DNA of 64,000 bases from NCBI GenBank assembly GCA_030068075.1, contig CM057827.1, forward strand, positions 66,788,500-66,852,499. Reading direction: 5' to 3'. The stretch is from Paguma larvata (taxonomy: Eukaryota > Chordata > Mammalia > Carnivora > Viverridae). The notes beneath the pieces were generated by a model. It was not told the DNA's origin, searched no databases, and was given only the letters and a program-made list of their open reading frames with translations. How positions within the stretch are numbered: the first letter of the stretch is position 1; the number at the start of each line of letters is the position of its first letter. This document shows positions 11,040 through 22,299 of this stretch, one piece after another. The position numbers and the translations under genes are program-made.

Positions 11040-11700
11040 GGAAACTGGAGTAGATACAAATTAACAATGAACAAAGACCCTTTTCCCATGAAGTTTACCT
11101 TTTAATGGAAGGAGAGAAAAATAAATTCATACTTAATATGAGTTAGGAGGTGATATTTCTTGTTTTATTTTTTTTGGTGTTTATTTTTATTATTGAGAGA
11201 GTGAAAGAGACAGAGCATGAGCAGGGGAGGGTCAGAAAGAGAAGGAGACACAGAATCCTAAGCAGAGTCCAGGTTCCATGCTGCCAGCACAGAGCCAACA
11301 TGGGCCTTGAACTCATGAACCTGGAGATCATTACCTAAGCAGAGGTCGATGCTTAACCAACTGAGCCACCCAGACACCCCAGGAGGTGATATTTCTATGA
11401 AGAAAAATGAAGCAGGTTAAGGGACTGACAATGATTTGGTGGTCAAGGAAAGTATCGCTCAAGGCACGAAAATGCCCTACTTTGGAAGCATACTTGGCTT
11501 ATTTGGGAAATAAGAAGGAGTCAAGGTACCTAACAAAAAAGGTGAGCTGGGATTCATAGGAGGGGAAATAGTGAGAGTCAACATCATGGAGGGCCTTAAG
11601 GGCCATGGTGAAGAACAGATTTTATTCTGAGTGAATGGTGGGTATCCCAAGTTTAACGGCATATACATAACATGACTTACCTGTCCTTTAATACAATTAC
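11040..11700 (-). mobile_element. L2 fragment, antisense, split by a SINE
   Basis: 11040-11145 and 11397-11700 together read as the reverse complement of L2 3' sequence, including 'GGAGGGCCTTAAGGGCCATG' and AACAGATTTTATTCTGAG in the expected order. The SINE at 11161-11380 is inserted in it, which gives the relative age. Confidence 0.6.
11161..11380 (-). mobile_element. CAN-SINE, full length
   Basis: Reverse complement of a complete SINE, ending in the head ACTGAGCCACCCAGACACCC. A perfect 16-bp duplication AGGAGGTGATATTTCT lies at 11145-11160 and 11381-11396. Two open frames of 62 codons on opposite strands fall within it and are shadows. Confidence 0.95.
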
Positions 11701-11849
11701 TCACCTGAAAATAAAATGTGGAAGTGTAAGGGGTAGAAAATAGGGTGAACTCTATTATAGATTTTTCTTTTTAATTTGGGAAGTGTCCCATCTATAGCAA
11801 TAAGATTGTGCCAAATTCCATGTGTGTCTAACAATATCTATCAGAGAAT

Positions 11850-12290
11850 ATTTGCTCCTCAGAATCAACTGCTCAAATTCTTTAGAAATACAGACCTACA
11901 TGTTGGGTAGATTACATTCCACTTAGCCTGAAAATTACGTTCCCCCCTGTACTTTGGAACTAGGTATAGAAAGGTGACTACAGTTTGGTCAGTGGGAGGT
12001 AAACATAAGTATTGTGCTACTTGCTCATGAAATTCATATGTGATATCAGAGTTGGAGCTACCACTTTGGACCATGAAATGACCCTAGAAATTAAGTACAT
12101 GCACAGCAGAGCACAGATAAAAGAAGCCTGAATGACTGTCACCACAGAAAACCATATCAGCCCTTGGCAATCTTCCTCCGGCCTTTTATTTGAGAAAGAA
12201 ATAAATCTCTCTACCTTTTTAAAATCAGAATTATTTTGAGTTTCTCTCTGTATAGCTGTACATAAACCTAACTGATAGAATATAGCAAGC
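11850..12290 (+). mobile_element. Ancient interspersed repeat, family unresolved
   Basis: Resembles a mammal-wide repeat with a weakly conserved middle (CAGTTTGGTCAGTGGGAGGT) and an end segment 'GAGAAAGAAATAAATCTCTC' like a polyadenylation region. A related pattern is seen at 52620-52990. I cannot name the family. Open frames of 69 and 91 codons on the minus strand lack support. Confidence 0.35.
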
Positions 12291-12392
12291 AAATTAAAGC
12301 ATCTGCCTGAAACCTTAGCCAGACAAATTTCTCCTAGTACCCATGAGCTAAGTACATGGAATTAATATTAGAAATATTTTGCTGAAACATTT

Positions 12393-12721
12393 AAAATTTG
12401 TTTTGTTTATTTACTTTTGACAGAGAGACAGAGTGTGAGCAGGGGAGGGACAGAGAAAGAGGGAGACACAGAATGCTCCCTCCCCGATCCCAAGATAATT
12501 ATTTTTTTTTAAATTTTTTTAATGTTTATTAATTTTTGAGAGAGAGAGAGATGGAACACAAATGGGGGAGGGGAAGAGAGAGAGGGAGACACAGAATCTG
12601 AAGCAGTCTCCAGGCACTGAGCTGTCAACACAGAGCCCAATGCGGGGCTCGAACTCACAAACCGTGAAATCATGACCCAAGCTGAAGTCGGTGCTTAACC
12701 GACTGAGCCACCCTGCACCCC
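12393..12721 (-). mobile_element. Composite of two CAN-SINE pieces
   Basis: 12393-12474 is the tail and CT-rich part of a minus-strand SINE. It is joined through 12475-12501 (including CTCCCTCCCCGATCCCAAG) to a full-length minus-strand SINE (12502-12721) ending GACTGAGCCACCCTGCACCC. A single 13-bp duplication TGCTGAAACATTT (12380-12392 and 12722-12734) brackets the whole unit. No second head and no inner duplication are present, so this is not a simple SINE-into-SINE insertion. Confidence 0.85.
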
Positions 12722-12734
12722 TGCTGAAACATTT

Positions 12735-13534
12735 TATAAGTAATCATAATAGCAACTATATTCATAACTACAAATAAATGTGTTGAAAAGAAGAACTTAG
12801 CTTTGTTAATAATTTTTTGAGCAAGCAAACTTGACTACCAAGGTTCCAAATAAGATCTCACAAAAAGATTTATAATCTCCCACTCCCAGTCAATTCTAGC
12901 AACTAGTTAACTAAATTTTCTTTTCAGGAACGCTAGAACAAAGGGAAACATACATTATTTTACCAGAATTAAAATATAACTGATATCAGTAAATGTGTTA
13001 AACATCAAATCAATGAATCCAGTTTATTTTTAAATATTCAAATAGATGAAGCTGCTGATTTCTATGGAAACATAAATAAAAGGGAATTACAAAATACTAG
13101 TTTATTTCATTTCATTTTGACCTACTGCCTAACTTTTATGACTTACACATAGGTTTTAGTGAGCCAAAGCTTAATTTTATTGCTGTCACAAAACTTCTGG
13201 TTTTCAAAAATAGGCAACGTATTGCCAAAAATTATAAATAACCAAATTTTTTCAAAAACAACCTTATAATATTCCTGAGCATGATTTATATATCTTTTAG
13301 TTATAAATAAAATACATATTTATTTACAAACCTTTGGAAAATACGAGATATTATAGATCACCCTCAAAAAAGCATTTCAACAGATGTATGTACTCTCTCT
13401 AAATTCTCACCTACATGACTATTTTATATAAAATCAATCCATTTTATTGATTTCTTTATTCATTTTGAAGAATTTACTCAGAATACTATGAACACTTACT
13501 TATTTTTAAAAGGTTGTAAACTATTTAGTTTTAT
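12735..13534. other. Unassigned AT-rich sequence
   Basis: No gene or nameable repeat recognised. Confidence 0.45.
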
Positions 13535-13668
13535 TTATAAACTTATTTATATTTATTATTTGTTATATTTATTATTGATATTTATTATTATTATTTATAT
13601 TTATTATTAGTATCTTTATTATTTATTACAAACTTATTTATTATTTATTTTATTTATAAACTTACTTT
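13535..13668. repeat. (TTTAT/TTA)n low-complexity tract
   Basis: Irregular array of TTTATT, TATTTATTA and related units for about 130 bases with almost no C or G. Confidence 0.85.
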
Positions 13669-14344
13669 TAATATTAGAACCAATGTATAATTACAAGTAT
13701 TATTTTGATCCTAGTAAAAATGTCCAGGATGTGTACAAAACACTAGGGTAGTTTGTTTAAAAGCTGTCCTCACTTAGTCCAGTCAAAGTTGAACTCTTCT
13801 CTGGCAAAAAAGAAAGTATTGTCGAAAAGCAAGTTATTCTTAATCTGCCAAAGAAAATAGTTCATCACCCATAAAACTTTTATATATAAGAGCACAGTAA
13901 GACTTATCTTAGATTTCAAAAAAAGAAAACACAATGAAAAATAAAAATATATTCCCCACTAAGAAAACAAATAACTGGAATTATTTTATAGTTTTCAACA
14001 TCAAATTAACAATATGAGAAGCCAGAAGCCAACAGATCAAATTCCACAGTGAGAAAAAAGACACTGCTGATTCTTCCTGCGTAGGTTTATTTTTATGTGC
14101 AAAGGAAATAGAAAATAATTTTAAGCTATTTAATGATTCTGCAATGTAATCATATACACTTACAGAAAATTTTATTTGAAGACACAGTTTTGCCAAATGA
14201 AAGATGAGTTAACTCACACATGGGAAAGCCATTTCAAGAAAATTATATTTAATTCACTAAAACATGGAGATGATGTAAAAGACTACTGAAAAATTGCTAA
14301 ATTTAGGCATTTAATTGTTTTTGATGCAATTGTAAATGGGATTA
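13669..14344. other. Unassigned AT-rich sequence
   Basis: No gene or repeat recognised. A 71-codon minus-strand open frame at 13981-14196 has no recognisable features. Confidence 0.45.
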
Positions 14345-15275
14345 TTTTCTTAATTTCTCTAACAGTTCATTAATAGTGTATAGATATGAAACAGATTTTT
14401 ATGTATTGATTTTGTATCCTGCAATTTTATTGAATTCATTTATTCTAACAATTTTTGATGAATTCTTTATAGTTTTTTTATATATAATATATTATCCACA
14501 AATAGTGACTGTTATACTTCTTTCTTTCCAACTTGGATGTCATTCACTTCTTTTTCTTGCCTTATTGATCTGGCTAGGACTTCCAATACCCTATTGAATA
14601 AAAATAGTCAGAGTAGGCATTCTTGTCTTGTTCCTAATCTTAGAAAAAAAACTTTCAGCTTTTCAGTGTTGAATATGATATCAGCTGTGAGCTTATTTCC
14701 TTTGTAATGTTGAGGTATATTTCCTCCATATCTGTTTTGTTGAGAGTTTTGTATAAACGGATATTGAATTGTGTCAAATGATTTTTTTGTGCATCTATTA
14801 TGATGACCATATTATTTTTATCCTTCATTTTTGTTAACATAGTGTATCACACTGACTGGTTTGTAGATGTTGAACCATCCTTGTATCCCTAGGATATATC
14901 CAACTTAAGCATGGTGTATGATTAATTTAATGTATTATTGAATTTAGTTCGCTAATATTTTGTTGAGGATTATTGCATCTATGTTCATCAGGAATGCTGG
15001 TCTGCAGTTTTCTTTTCTTGTGGCAGCCTTGTCTGGTTTCGGTATCTAGGTAATATTAATCTCAAGAGTTTGGAAGACTTCCCTCTTATATTTTTGGAAA
15101 GAGTTTGAGAAGTATTGGTATTAATTCTTTGAATGTTTGGTAAAATTCACCAGTAAAGTCGTATGGTCCTGAATTTTTGTGTGTTGGAATGTTTTTGATT
15201 ATTGATTTAATCTCTTTACTAGTAATCTGTCCAGCTATTCTATTTCATCATGATTTAATCTTGGTAGTTGGACAA
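14345..15275 (-). mobile_element. L1 ORF2 segment, antisense
   Basis: The plus strand is the reverse complement of L1 ORF2 reverse-transcriptase sequence. Landmarks in order: TTTTGTATCCTGCAATTTTA, 'GTTTTGTATAAACGGATATT', 'GTTGAACCATCCTTGTATCC' and GGTATTAATTCTTTGAATG. Reading frames are broken by stops and indels, so no functional protein. Both ends are truncated. Confidence 0.82.
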
Positions 15276-15499
15276 TGTATTCAAAGATAGTTATTTTTAT
15301 ACACAATTGTCAACATTATGTTTTCATGTAATGTAAAAATAATAAATATTAAAATATACCAATTTCCAAATCAGTAAATGTATGGTCAAGTGTCAGGAAT
15401 GAGGTAAAATATGCTATTTTCTTCAACTTTGATCTCAAGATTCAAAATCTCAGTTAAACCAACTGATTGTGTCATTCATGCTCGACTGGTCTCTGTGCT

Positions 15500-15800
15500 T
15501 TTTTTCTTCTGTCCAGTTTTAGTAAGATATAATTGACATTTCACATTGTATAAATTTAAGGTATGTAAAACATAAAGATTTGATACACATATAGGTTGCA
15601 AAATGATCACCACAATAAGGTTAGTTAACACATCCATCAATTCACATAATCACATAATTACTCTGTGTGTGTGTGTGTGTGTGTGTGTTGTGGGAATATA
15701 AGTTTTATACTTTTAGTAACTTTCAAGTATATAATAAAGTATTGTTAACAACAATGTATAGCTTCTAATTTTATACAACCAGTTTCAACCACTCCTTTCC
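15500..15800. mobile_element. Old L1 fragment
   Basis: Matches an L1M-type passage: TAGTAAGATATAATTGACAT, then 'AAAATGATCACCACAATAAG', then TAGTAACTTTCAAGTATATA. A (GT)n tract replaces part of the interior. Orientation not certain, though this phrase is usually seen in antisense L1. Confidence 0.55.
15664..15690. repeat. (GT)n microsatellite
   Basis: About 13 GT units within the old L1 fragment. Confidence 0.95.
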
Positions 15801-16034
15801 TCAATTCAATAGCATTAAGAAGTTAGATTAAGATTTGGAGAACCTAAATTAAATAATATAACACCTTATGTTAAAATCATCCAAGGACTTCTAATTTCAC
15901 AGAGAATAAAATCCAAACTCATTACTAGACACTATGAATCTTTGTCATCTTGCACACATCAATCTCATCAACTTCAACTCACATCGCTGCCTCTTTTGTT
16001 TAAGGAGCTCCAGTTGCATTTTCTGCACTGCATT

Positions 16035-16153
16035 TTCCTTCCTTCCTTCCTTCCTTCCTTCCTTCCTTCCTTCCTTCCTTCCTTCCTTCCTTCCTTCCTT
16101 CCTTCCTCCCTCCCTCCCTCCCTTCCTTCCTTCTTTCTGTCTTTCTGTCTTTC
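16035..16153. repeat. (TTCC)n tetranucleotide microsatellite
   Basis: About 18 uninterrupted TTCC units (to about 16106), then four or five TCCC units, more TTCC and a degenerate TTTC/TGTC end. It occupies the tail position of the adjacent minus-strand SINE. Long open frames in several phases here (for example repeated PSFL) come only from the repeat. Confidence 0.97.
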
Positions 16154-16356
16154 TTGACTTTAGAGAGAAATGGAGAGAGCATAAATGCGGGAGTGGGCAG
16201 GAGAGGGAGAGAGAGGGAGAAAGAGAGAATCTCAAACAGGCTCCACGTTGTCAGCACAGAGTCAAACGGGTGCTCAAACTCATGAATCAAGAGATCAATG
16301 ACGTCCACTGAAATCAAGAGTTGGATCCTCAACCAACTGAGCAACCCAGGAGCCCC
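16154..16356 (-). mobile_element. CAN-SINE
   Basis: Minus-strand body and head ending CAACTGAGCAACCCAGGAGC; diverged. No clear target-site duplication was found, perhaps because the left flank is buried in the microsatellite. Confidence 0.85.
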
Positions 16357-16734
16357 TATGAAATAGCCTCTTAATTATAGAGAACGAATGGATGCATACC
16401 AGAGGGAAAATGGGTGACATAGGGTTGGGGATTGAAGAGTACACTTTGCATGATGAAAAAAACAATGTGTTGGCTTAGAAATCTCTTCCATAGGCTTTGT
16501 TTAGCTGATTTCCTTTCATCCCTCAGTTCTCCGCTAGAATTGCACCTGCTCAGAGAGGCTTTACCTCATCACAAAATCTAAAGCATTTTCTCACTGTTTC
16601 ATGATATGGACATGCCTTGTCTTCCTTACTCATAGCACTAATGTTTGTAATATTTCAGTTTTTTCATAAACTAACATTTCTCATGTTTTATTGCTATTTA
16701 GTTTAGGCTTCTAGTTTAAATTATAAATGCTTAT

Positions 16735-16835
16735 TTATATATATAAAGCATATATATATATATTCATATATATACATATATATATGCATATATATTCATA
16801 TAAGCATATATATATATATGCATATATATACATGG
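16735..16835. repeat. Long alternating (AT)n / GCATATAT tract
   Basis: About 100 bases of TATATA with interspersed GCATAT and TTCATA units, strongly self-complementary and able to form a cruciform or slip. No sign that it is a SINE tail. Confidence 0.92.
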
Positions 16836-16839
16836 AAGT

Positions 16840-17574
16840 CACATATTTGATTTTAAGTTATATCAGGTATATCACTCCTCACTCCCTTCAATATGAACAA
16901 TGATTTAGAGAGAAATAATACACAAGACAGGGAGATGTATAAATAATAAATGCTGCTCAAGGTGATAGATGTTATATTAAAGGTTAATGAATATGGAAAT
17001 ATTGAAAAGCTTTCATTTGTGTAGCTTATTTGTCTGGACATTTAAAGTGTTTTAGCAATAGTATCATTTCTACATTCCTCTTCCTTGCCTCATTTCACTG
17101 AAAATTTTTACTTTGACACCAAATTTAGGATTATAAACCATTGGATAATGTTTTTAAACATTGCTTTTATTATCAATGCAAAAATCGTAATGATCATCAT
17201 ATCTCTAGTTGTATTCTACATTCATAAAGACTTATATGATCCTAAAATACATCTAAATTGTGAAAACCAAAAATCCTGTTGATATTTGAATAAGTAAAAT
17301 GCATATTTATGAATATGCTTCCAAATAAAAATGTCTCAAAGATTATCTTGATAACAAGTTCTTTTTAATGTCTAATATTTTGAAAATAAATAGATTCAGA
17401 ACTGCTTTTTAGTAATAAAAATATATGAATGCATAAAACTGTAATAAATGTTAATAATATTTACTATTAGTGAAATTATGGTTATTTTAATGTTTTATGA
17501 TGCTTTGTATATTTCAAAAGTTTAAGAATGGGTATTAGTTGTCTGAGTAATAAATTTCTAATGATATAATTGTA
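16840..17574. other. Unassigned AT-rich sequence
   Basis: Nothing recognised; open frames of 62 and 65 codons have no recognisable features. Confidence 0.45.
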
Positions 17575-17920
17575 AATTCAAAAAATATTTATTGAACAAC
17601 TACATATACTTGAGTCTGTTCTAGGTGCTTGGATATATCAATGAGTATAACAGAGAATATCTTTTGCCCTTGTTGAGTTTATATTTGGAGAGGTGAGAGA
17701 GAGAAAATGAACAACATACATAATAACTAGCTAAATTATAGAATATTTTTTTTAAAGTTAAGAGTTCTGTGGAATAAAAGGAAAAATCAAAGTAACATAA
17801 GGTTGATCAGAAGTACCTGGAGAAGGAAGTTCTTGCATTTTAACAGAATTGTCAAGGGAAGCTCCACTGGGAAGTAACATTTGAGTAAAACCTTGTAAGA
17901 AAAAACCACATTTCCTTTCA
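17575..17920 (-). mobile_element. L2 3' end, antisense
   Basis: Begins AAATATTTATTGAACAACTA, the reverse complement of the L2 terminus, then TTCTAGGTGCTTGGATATAT. Further on, 'GGAAGTAACATTTGAGTAAA' fits the next conserved L2 block. Confidence 0.68.
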
Positions 17921-18059
17921 GAAGAAGACAGAACAACATGTACATCCTAGGCAGAGGCCCTACTGGCCTTAAGATCTCTCCCATATTTGGGAAAGAACAA
18001 GGAGGGTAGAATGACCTACAGGGAGAGTGGCAAAAAAAAAGGAGATGAGAGAGTTCATG

Positions 18060-18180
18060 GTACTCCAAATGACTTTTTATCTCTCTTACTGCGATATATA
18101 TCTGAGATACATCTGTCTGAGATATAGATATATCTATCTGGGATGACATATGTATCTGAGACCTATCTCCATGTGTCTAT
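18060..18180. repeat. Degenerate ATATCTGAGA-type repeat
   Basis: Loose repetition of ATATATCTGAGATA and TCTATCTG units over about 120 bases; too diverged for a clean unit length. Confidence 0.6.
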
Positions 18181-18289
18181 CTGCAAACCTATTTATCCTC
18201 TTAAAGACTTTTCTCTCATCCTAGCTCTGCCCTCATGCTGCCATAAGTTGTTCCTCTGATGGGAAATTGAGCTCTTGCCAAATGAAAAG

Positions 18290-18540
18290 GCTTTTACATC
18301 AAAGAGATGTGCATTCAAGCCTTGGCTTTATCATTAACGGAATATGTCCTTGCATGAGTATTTACTTTCCCAAAGCTTCAATTTCCTTATACGTAAGTTT
18401 CAGAAAAATCATACTGTCTGCTATATGACTTTGTTCTGAGAATTAAGCTAGACGCTATTAGGCACAAAGAAAACATATGGTGTTTAACTCAGAGTAAGCA
18501 CCTACATTTTAGGTATTTTAATATCATTATTATTGTCACT
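18290..18540 (+). mobile_element. MIR SINE
   Basis: Follows MIR order: TGTGCATTCAAGCCTTGGCT, then AATTTCCTTATACGTAAG, TTCTGAGAATTAAGC and CTCAGAGTAAGCACCTAC. Old and diverged. Confidence 0.6.
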
Positions 18541-18689
18541 ATGATTATTGCCACACAACGGTTCCATTCTTTTCTCTATATTATCTCCCATTGTTGTCAA
18601 ATAGAGGCTATCCGTTACAGACAAACTGGAATGGATGCCAATTTATACTATGTTTATACCTCTTTTGACTTTATCTAAATTCTCATTAC

Positions 18690-18960
18690 CTTTATGCCTT
18701 ATCTAGTCCACAGAGTCCATTTATGTGAATTTTCTATATACTTTCTATCACCTTGAAAATCCTATAGAATTTCTTATCTGCACCATTAATTTGGCACTAG
18801 CCAACTGCTACCATCTATTGTTGGTTTTATTTCATAGCTTATAGCCTGCTTTCTCAACTGTCTTTAAGCTCCTTAAAGACAGGGAAACTACTTCTAAATA
18901 GTTATTATAGAAGTGTCTTATATATGGCCGGCATTCCATCAATTTTGTTGATTTAGTGTT
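18690..18960 (+). mobile_element. L2 fragment
   Basis: Includes 'TAAGCTCCTTAAAGACAGGG' and a following TGGCCGGCATTCCATC block matching the L2 3' region. Confidence 0.5.
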
Positions 18961-19703
18961 AGAGAAAAAGATAATACATCCCTTTTATTACAAAACAGGG
19001 TAGTGTTTGCAGTTATGTCTGGGGTCACTTTATTAATAAAAGAACTACTGGCAGGATGTTTAAATTATGGTTATGCTTCTAACGTGTACTGCAAAATGAA
19101 GTACTACAATTCTGTACGTTACTTCTTCATCTGGCCTGGAGAGAGAGGTGGTAGCAAAGCTGTTGGGGGTGATATAAAACTTTTAAAAACCTGCTGGAAA
19201 ACCACAGAAAATAAAGTGCGAACCAGGGCTAGAATGGCAGGAACATAGGTCTAGTTGCCAGAACTATTGTAGAGTAATAAAAGTCATTCCACCAACCTCA
19301 TTTAGATCACTAACACCTGCCCCAGCTGCCGAGGAGGCTCTAAGTTCACTGCTGGCATACCCGAACCCCAGCTGCTGCTGCGATTACATTATTTACCTCT
19401 GTTTGCTTCACTATGGAGTTGCCAATGCACATCAACTCCCAAAGTAATCCCTAGAATCACAGCCTAAATTAAAAGATTGACTGAAAAAGGTCATGCATTT
19501 CCCTCATATACATACTTGCAATTCATGTGGACGTGAAGGGCGAGAACAAAAATACTGGTTCCAGGACCGGTTTAGCCTGGGCTTAGATTCGGAATGGAAA
19601 GTAAAGGAATTCAATCTTGGTAAAAACAAAGTAGATGGTTTTGGGACTGTAACGTATTATTAGAATATTCTCAGGAGTTCTTAGTTACGAAATGGTTTAT
19701 TAA
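18961..19703. other. Unassigned sequence, no gene identified
   Basis: Slightly GC-richer than its surroundings at 19310-19400 (CAGCTGCCGAGGAGGC). An 81-codon open frame at 19003-19248 has no recognisable domain. No repeat family named. Confidence 0.4.
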
Positions 19704-19718
19704 AAATATTCAACATGA

Positions 19719-19935
19719 CGGGCGCCTGGGTGGCTCAGTCGGTTAGGTGGCCGACTTCGGCTCAGGTCATGATCTCGCTGTCTGTGAGTTCGAGCCCCGC
19801 GTCGGGCTCTGTGCTGCTGGCTCGCAGCCTGGAGCCTGTTTCGGATTCTGTGTCTCCCTCTCTCTCTGCCCTTCCCCTGCTCTTGCTCTGTCTCTATGTC
19901 TCTCAAAAATAAATAAACATTAAAAAAATTTTTTT
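19719..19935 (+). mobile_element. CAN-SINE, young and intact
   Basis: The best-preserved SINE here. Head GGGCGCCTGGGTGGCTCAGT carries a perfect Pol III A box TGGCTCAGTCG (19731-19741) and a B box GAGTTCGAGCC (19786-19796), with CpGs such as CCCCGCGTCGG still intact. It ends AAATAAATAAACATT plus a tail. A perfect 15-bp duplication AAATATTCAACATGA lies at 19704-19718 and 19936-19950. The wording is that of the cat-family SINE. It could still be transcribed by Pol III, but it is not a tRNA gene. Confidence 0.96.
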
Positions 19936-20325
19936 AAATATTCAACATGAGAGATTCTTTAAGTTTCTGATAAAATTATAGCAAACATGTATATTTATTT
20001 ACTTTAAAAGCTATAATTTTACAATACTATTTTGAAAAAAATATATATAGTTTGGAAATGTAACATCAACTCATTTTATTTTTAAGTGGCCGTCAAACCT
20101 TTCCAATGTATCCTTATAAAGGAATGTAAACAATAAACGTGGCTGTATTTCGTAAACTAATGATATAACAAGTCATTTAGAAAACTAACACATAATTGCA
20201 GCAGAATAACACTCAGGAAGACTTTTTGTATTTTCTTCCCATAGAGAACTAACGGACCCCGTATTGAATGGCTGATCATGGATCAGTTAGGTATGTCTTG
20301 GGTATTTTAAACATCAATTCTGCCC

Positions 20326-20560
20326 TGATGGGTGGCTCAGTCAGAAGCACATGGACTCTAGTGTCGTCAATACCTGGGATGAAATCCCAGCTTCGCCATT
20401 TGTCAGCTTTATAGACAGGTCAGAAACAGGACCACTTCATGTCTTAGTAAAGCAGGGATGATGTTAGTAGGAACTAATTGTGGCTTGTTGCGAGTGTGCA
20501 AGAGATAATCTCTGTAAACATTATGCTAACTCAATGTCGACAATGGTTGGGAAGGTTAAA
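20326..20560 (+). mobile_element. MIR SINE with unusual head
   Basis: From about 20345 the order fits MIR: ACATGGACTCTAG, CTGGGATGAAATCCCAGCTT, then GTAAAGCAGGGATGATG and GCAAGAGATAATCTCTGTAA. The first bases, GGGTGGCTCAGTCAG (20330-20344), equal the CAN-SINE head instead of the MIR head. Confidence 0.65.
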
Positions 20561-20600
20561 TGAACATGTGGCATATGGTTTCAACCTATTTGTATGTAGG

Positions 20601-20828
20601 GTTTTTTTTATTTATTTGTTTTTTAAACGTTTATTTATTTTTGAGAGACATAGAGACAGAGTATGAGCAGGGGAAGGGCAGAGAGAGAAGGAGACACAGA
20701 ATCCGAAGCAGGCTCCAGGCTCTGAGCCGTCAGCACAGAGCCCGACTCGGGGCTCGAACTCACAGACCGTGAGATCATGACCTGAGCTACAGTCAGCTGC
20801 TTAACCAACTGAGTCACCCAGGTGCCCC
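20601..20828 (-). mobile_element. CAN-SINE, full length
   Basis: Minus-strand element from a T-rich tail to the head GAGTCACCCAGGTGCCCC. A 10-bp duplication TGTATGTAGG lies at 20591-20600 and 20829-20838. Moderately preserved. Three open frames cross it and are shadows. Confidence 0.94.
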
Positions 20829-20839
20829 TGTATGTAGGT

Positions 20840-22295
20840 TTTAAAAACTGCATGTACCTTACAAATTCTTAGAAATCAAGCTCAGACAAAATGCTCTAAA
20901 CAACAGCCACGTAGAGATCGGAGCTTTAAGTTTATGATCTAAAGCTAAAGCAAGAATCGTAATGTTCAGCAGAATTGGAAAGGGACTCAGAGGAATCTCT
21001 GTTTTGCATAAATTCCAAAATATTTATACTATTGAAAATAAGTAAAAAAAGGTGAGGAATAAGCAATAAAATCTTTAATCTATTTCTTCTTAAAGTAAAT
21101 AGAATCTTAGCTTAAGGAAACAGTATCTCAGTAGATTTTTGTCCATGGCAAGGAAGGAACCATACCTCATTCTTTTAACACCTCTGTTTTTATAAGGTGA
21201 TAACATTTTTTTTCTGCAAGCAAATGGGTTTTAAACTAGTTTCAGAATTAGGTAGCTATAGAAAAATTTAACAATATATGGCTCATTTTTAAATGATGCA
21301 TTGCATTATGGAGATGTGTGTGTAAAATGCATGGATGGTTTATTTAGCTTTAAAAAATATTGATAGAGAAAAAATCATTTGCTGCATATTGGTTTAATGT
21401 ATGTATATTTTATTACAGCACATGAAAATGGCTAAAAACTGCAAAGTGAGGCATGGTAAAAAAAATATCTGCAGAATCGCATGAAGGAAATAATATAGGA
21501 GGGAAATGAAATGTAATTATATTTCCTATTGCTCTTATAAGGAAAAAATGGAGAAAAAATGTAAGGAAGATTGGAATCAACGTGCTGAGGACTCTAAGTA
21601 TTAATGGGAGCCAAATATGTTCCATTGCAGGAACGGAGGAAGTCTAAATACAACTAAGAAATTTGTAGAAAGTCTAAAATACACAATTAAGGAATTTGTA
21701 GGAAATAATTTTGTGGAAAGTAGCAATGACGATATTGGAAGTGAAAAGCATTTTGGTGATTATAGCTATGCAAGGGATATGTGCACATGTTTTAAATTTT
21801 ATTTCATTTTAAAATGAATCACCCATAAAATCCAAAAGACACAAGAGGCAGAAAGTTGCCAAAGAAAGGTTAGTTAACTTGCTTTAAATCTAATAACAGC
21901 ACCTCTTTTGATATAAAATTGTACGTGTGTCTTAAACTCTCAAACACATATCATTTGAGAAAACAAACAAGCAGCAAGTTAGGTGAGGTTAGCAGGCACC
22001 CCATTTTAAACAAGAAATAGCAAATTAAAAATAGTTTCTATAACTAGAAACGTTCAGCATTAAACAAAGGCAAAAGTACTGTACTTAGAGGTAAGCTCTG
22101 ATCACTAGACGGGAGCGGACGGAACTGGTGGTAGGAAGGCAAAAGCGAGGAGTGTACAACAGTGTTAAGAGTCACATTTCGAAGGTGAATTAGCAATTCG
22201 AACTCCCTGGACAGAGAAACAGAAGAACAATGTGTACGATGGGAGAAGTAATTCTCTGAGCATAATCACAGTGCCGTGTGCAAGCCTGGACTCAC
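20840..22295. other. Unassigned sequence
   Basis: No gene, RNA or named repeat recognised. A slightly CpG-richer patch with GACGGGAGCGGACGG sits near 22108. Confidence 0.4.
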
Positions 22296-22299
22296 GAAG

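Larger units (their letters stand above)
15850..16720 (+). mobile_element. L2 fragment, split by a SINE
   Basis: 15850-16030 and roughly 16490-16720 carry L2 3'-half wording in sense: AATAAAATCCAAACTCATTA on the left and CTGCTCAGAGAGGCTTTACC on the right. The minus-strand SINE with its (TTCC)n tail lies between them. About 130 bases after the SINE (16357-16489) do not fit L2 and are unexplained. Confidence 0.55.

Noticed and set aside
14345..15275. Active L1 reverse transcriptase
   Set aside because: Antisense fragment with stops, indels and both ends missing.
16035..16135. CRISPR-like array
   Set aside because: Four-base tandem units without spacers in a mammalian genome.
15934..16311. 125-codon frame with PSFL repeats
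   Set aside because: Produced by the (TTCC)n microsatellite and the SINE; the same array is open in several phases on both strands.
19719..19935. tRNA gene suggested by A and B boxes
   Set aside because: The boxes belong to a tRNA-derived SINE; the body has no cloverleaf and the copy has a target-site duplication.
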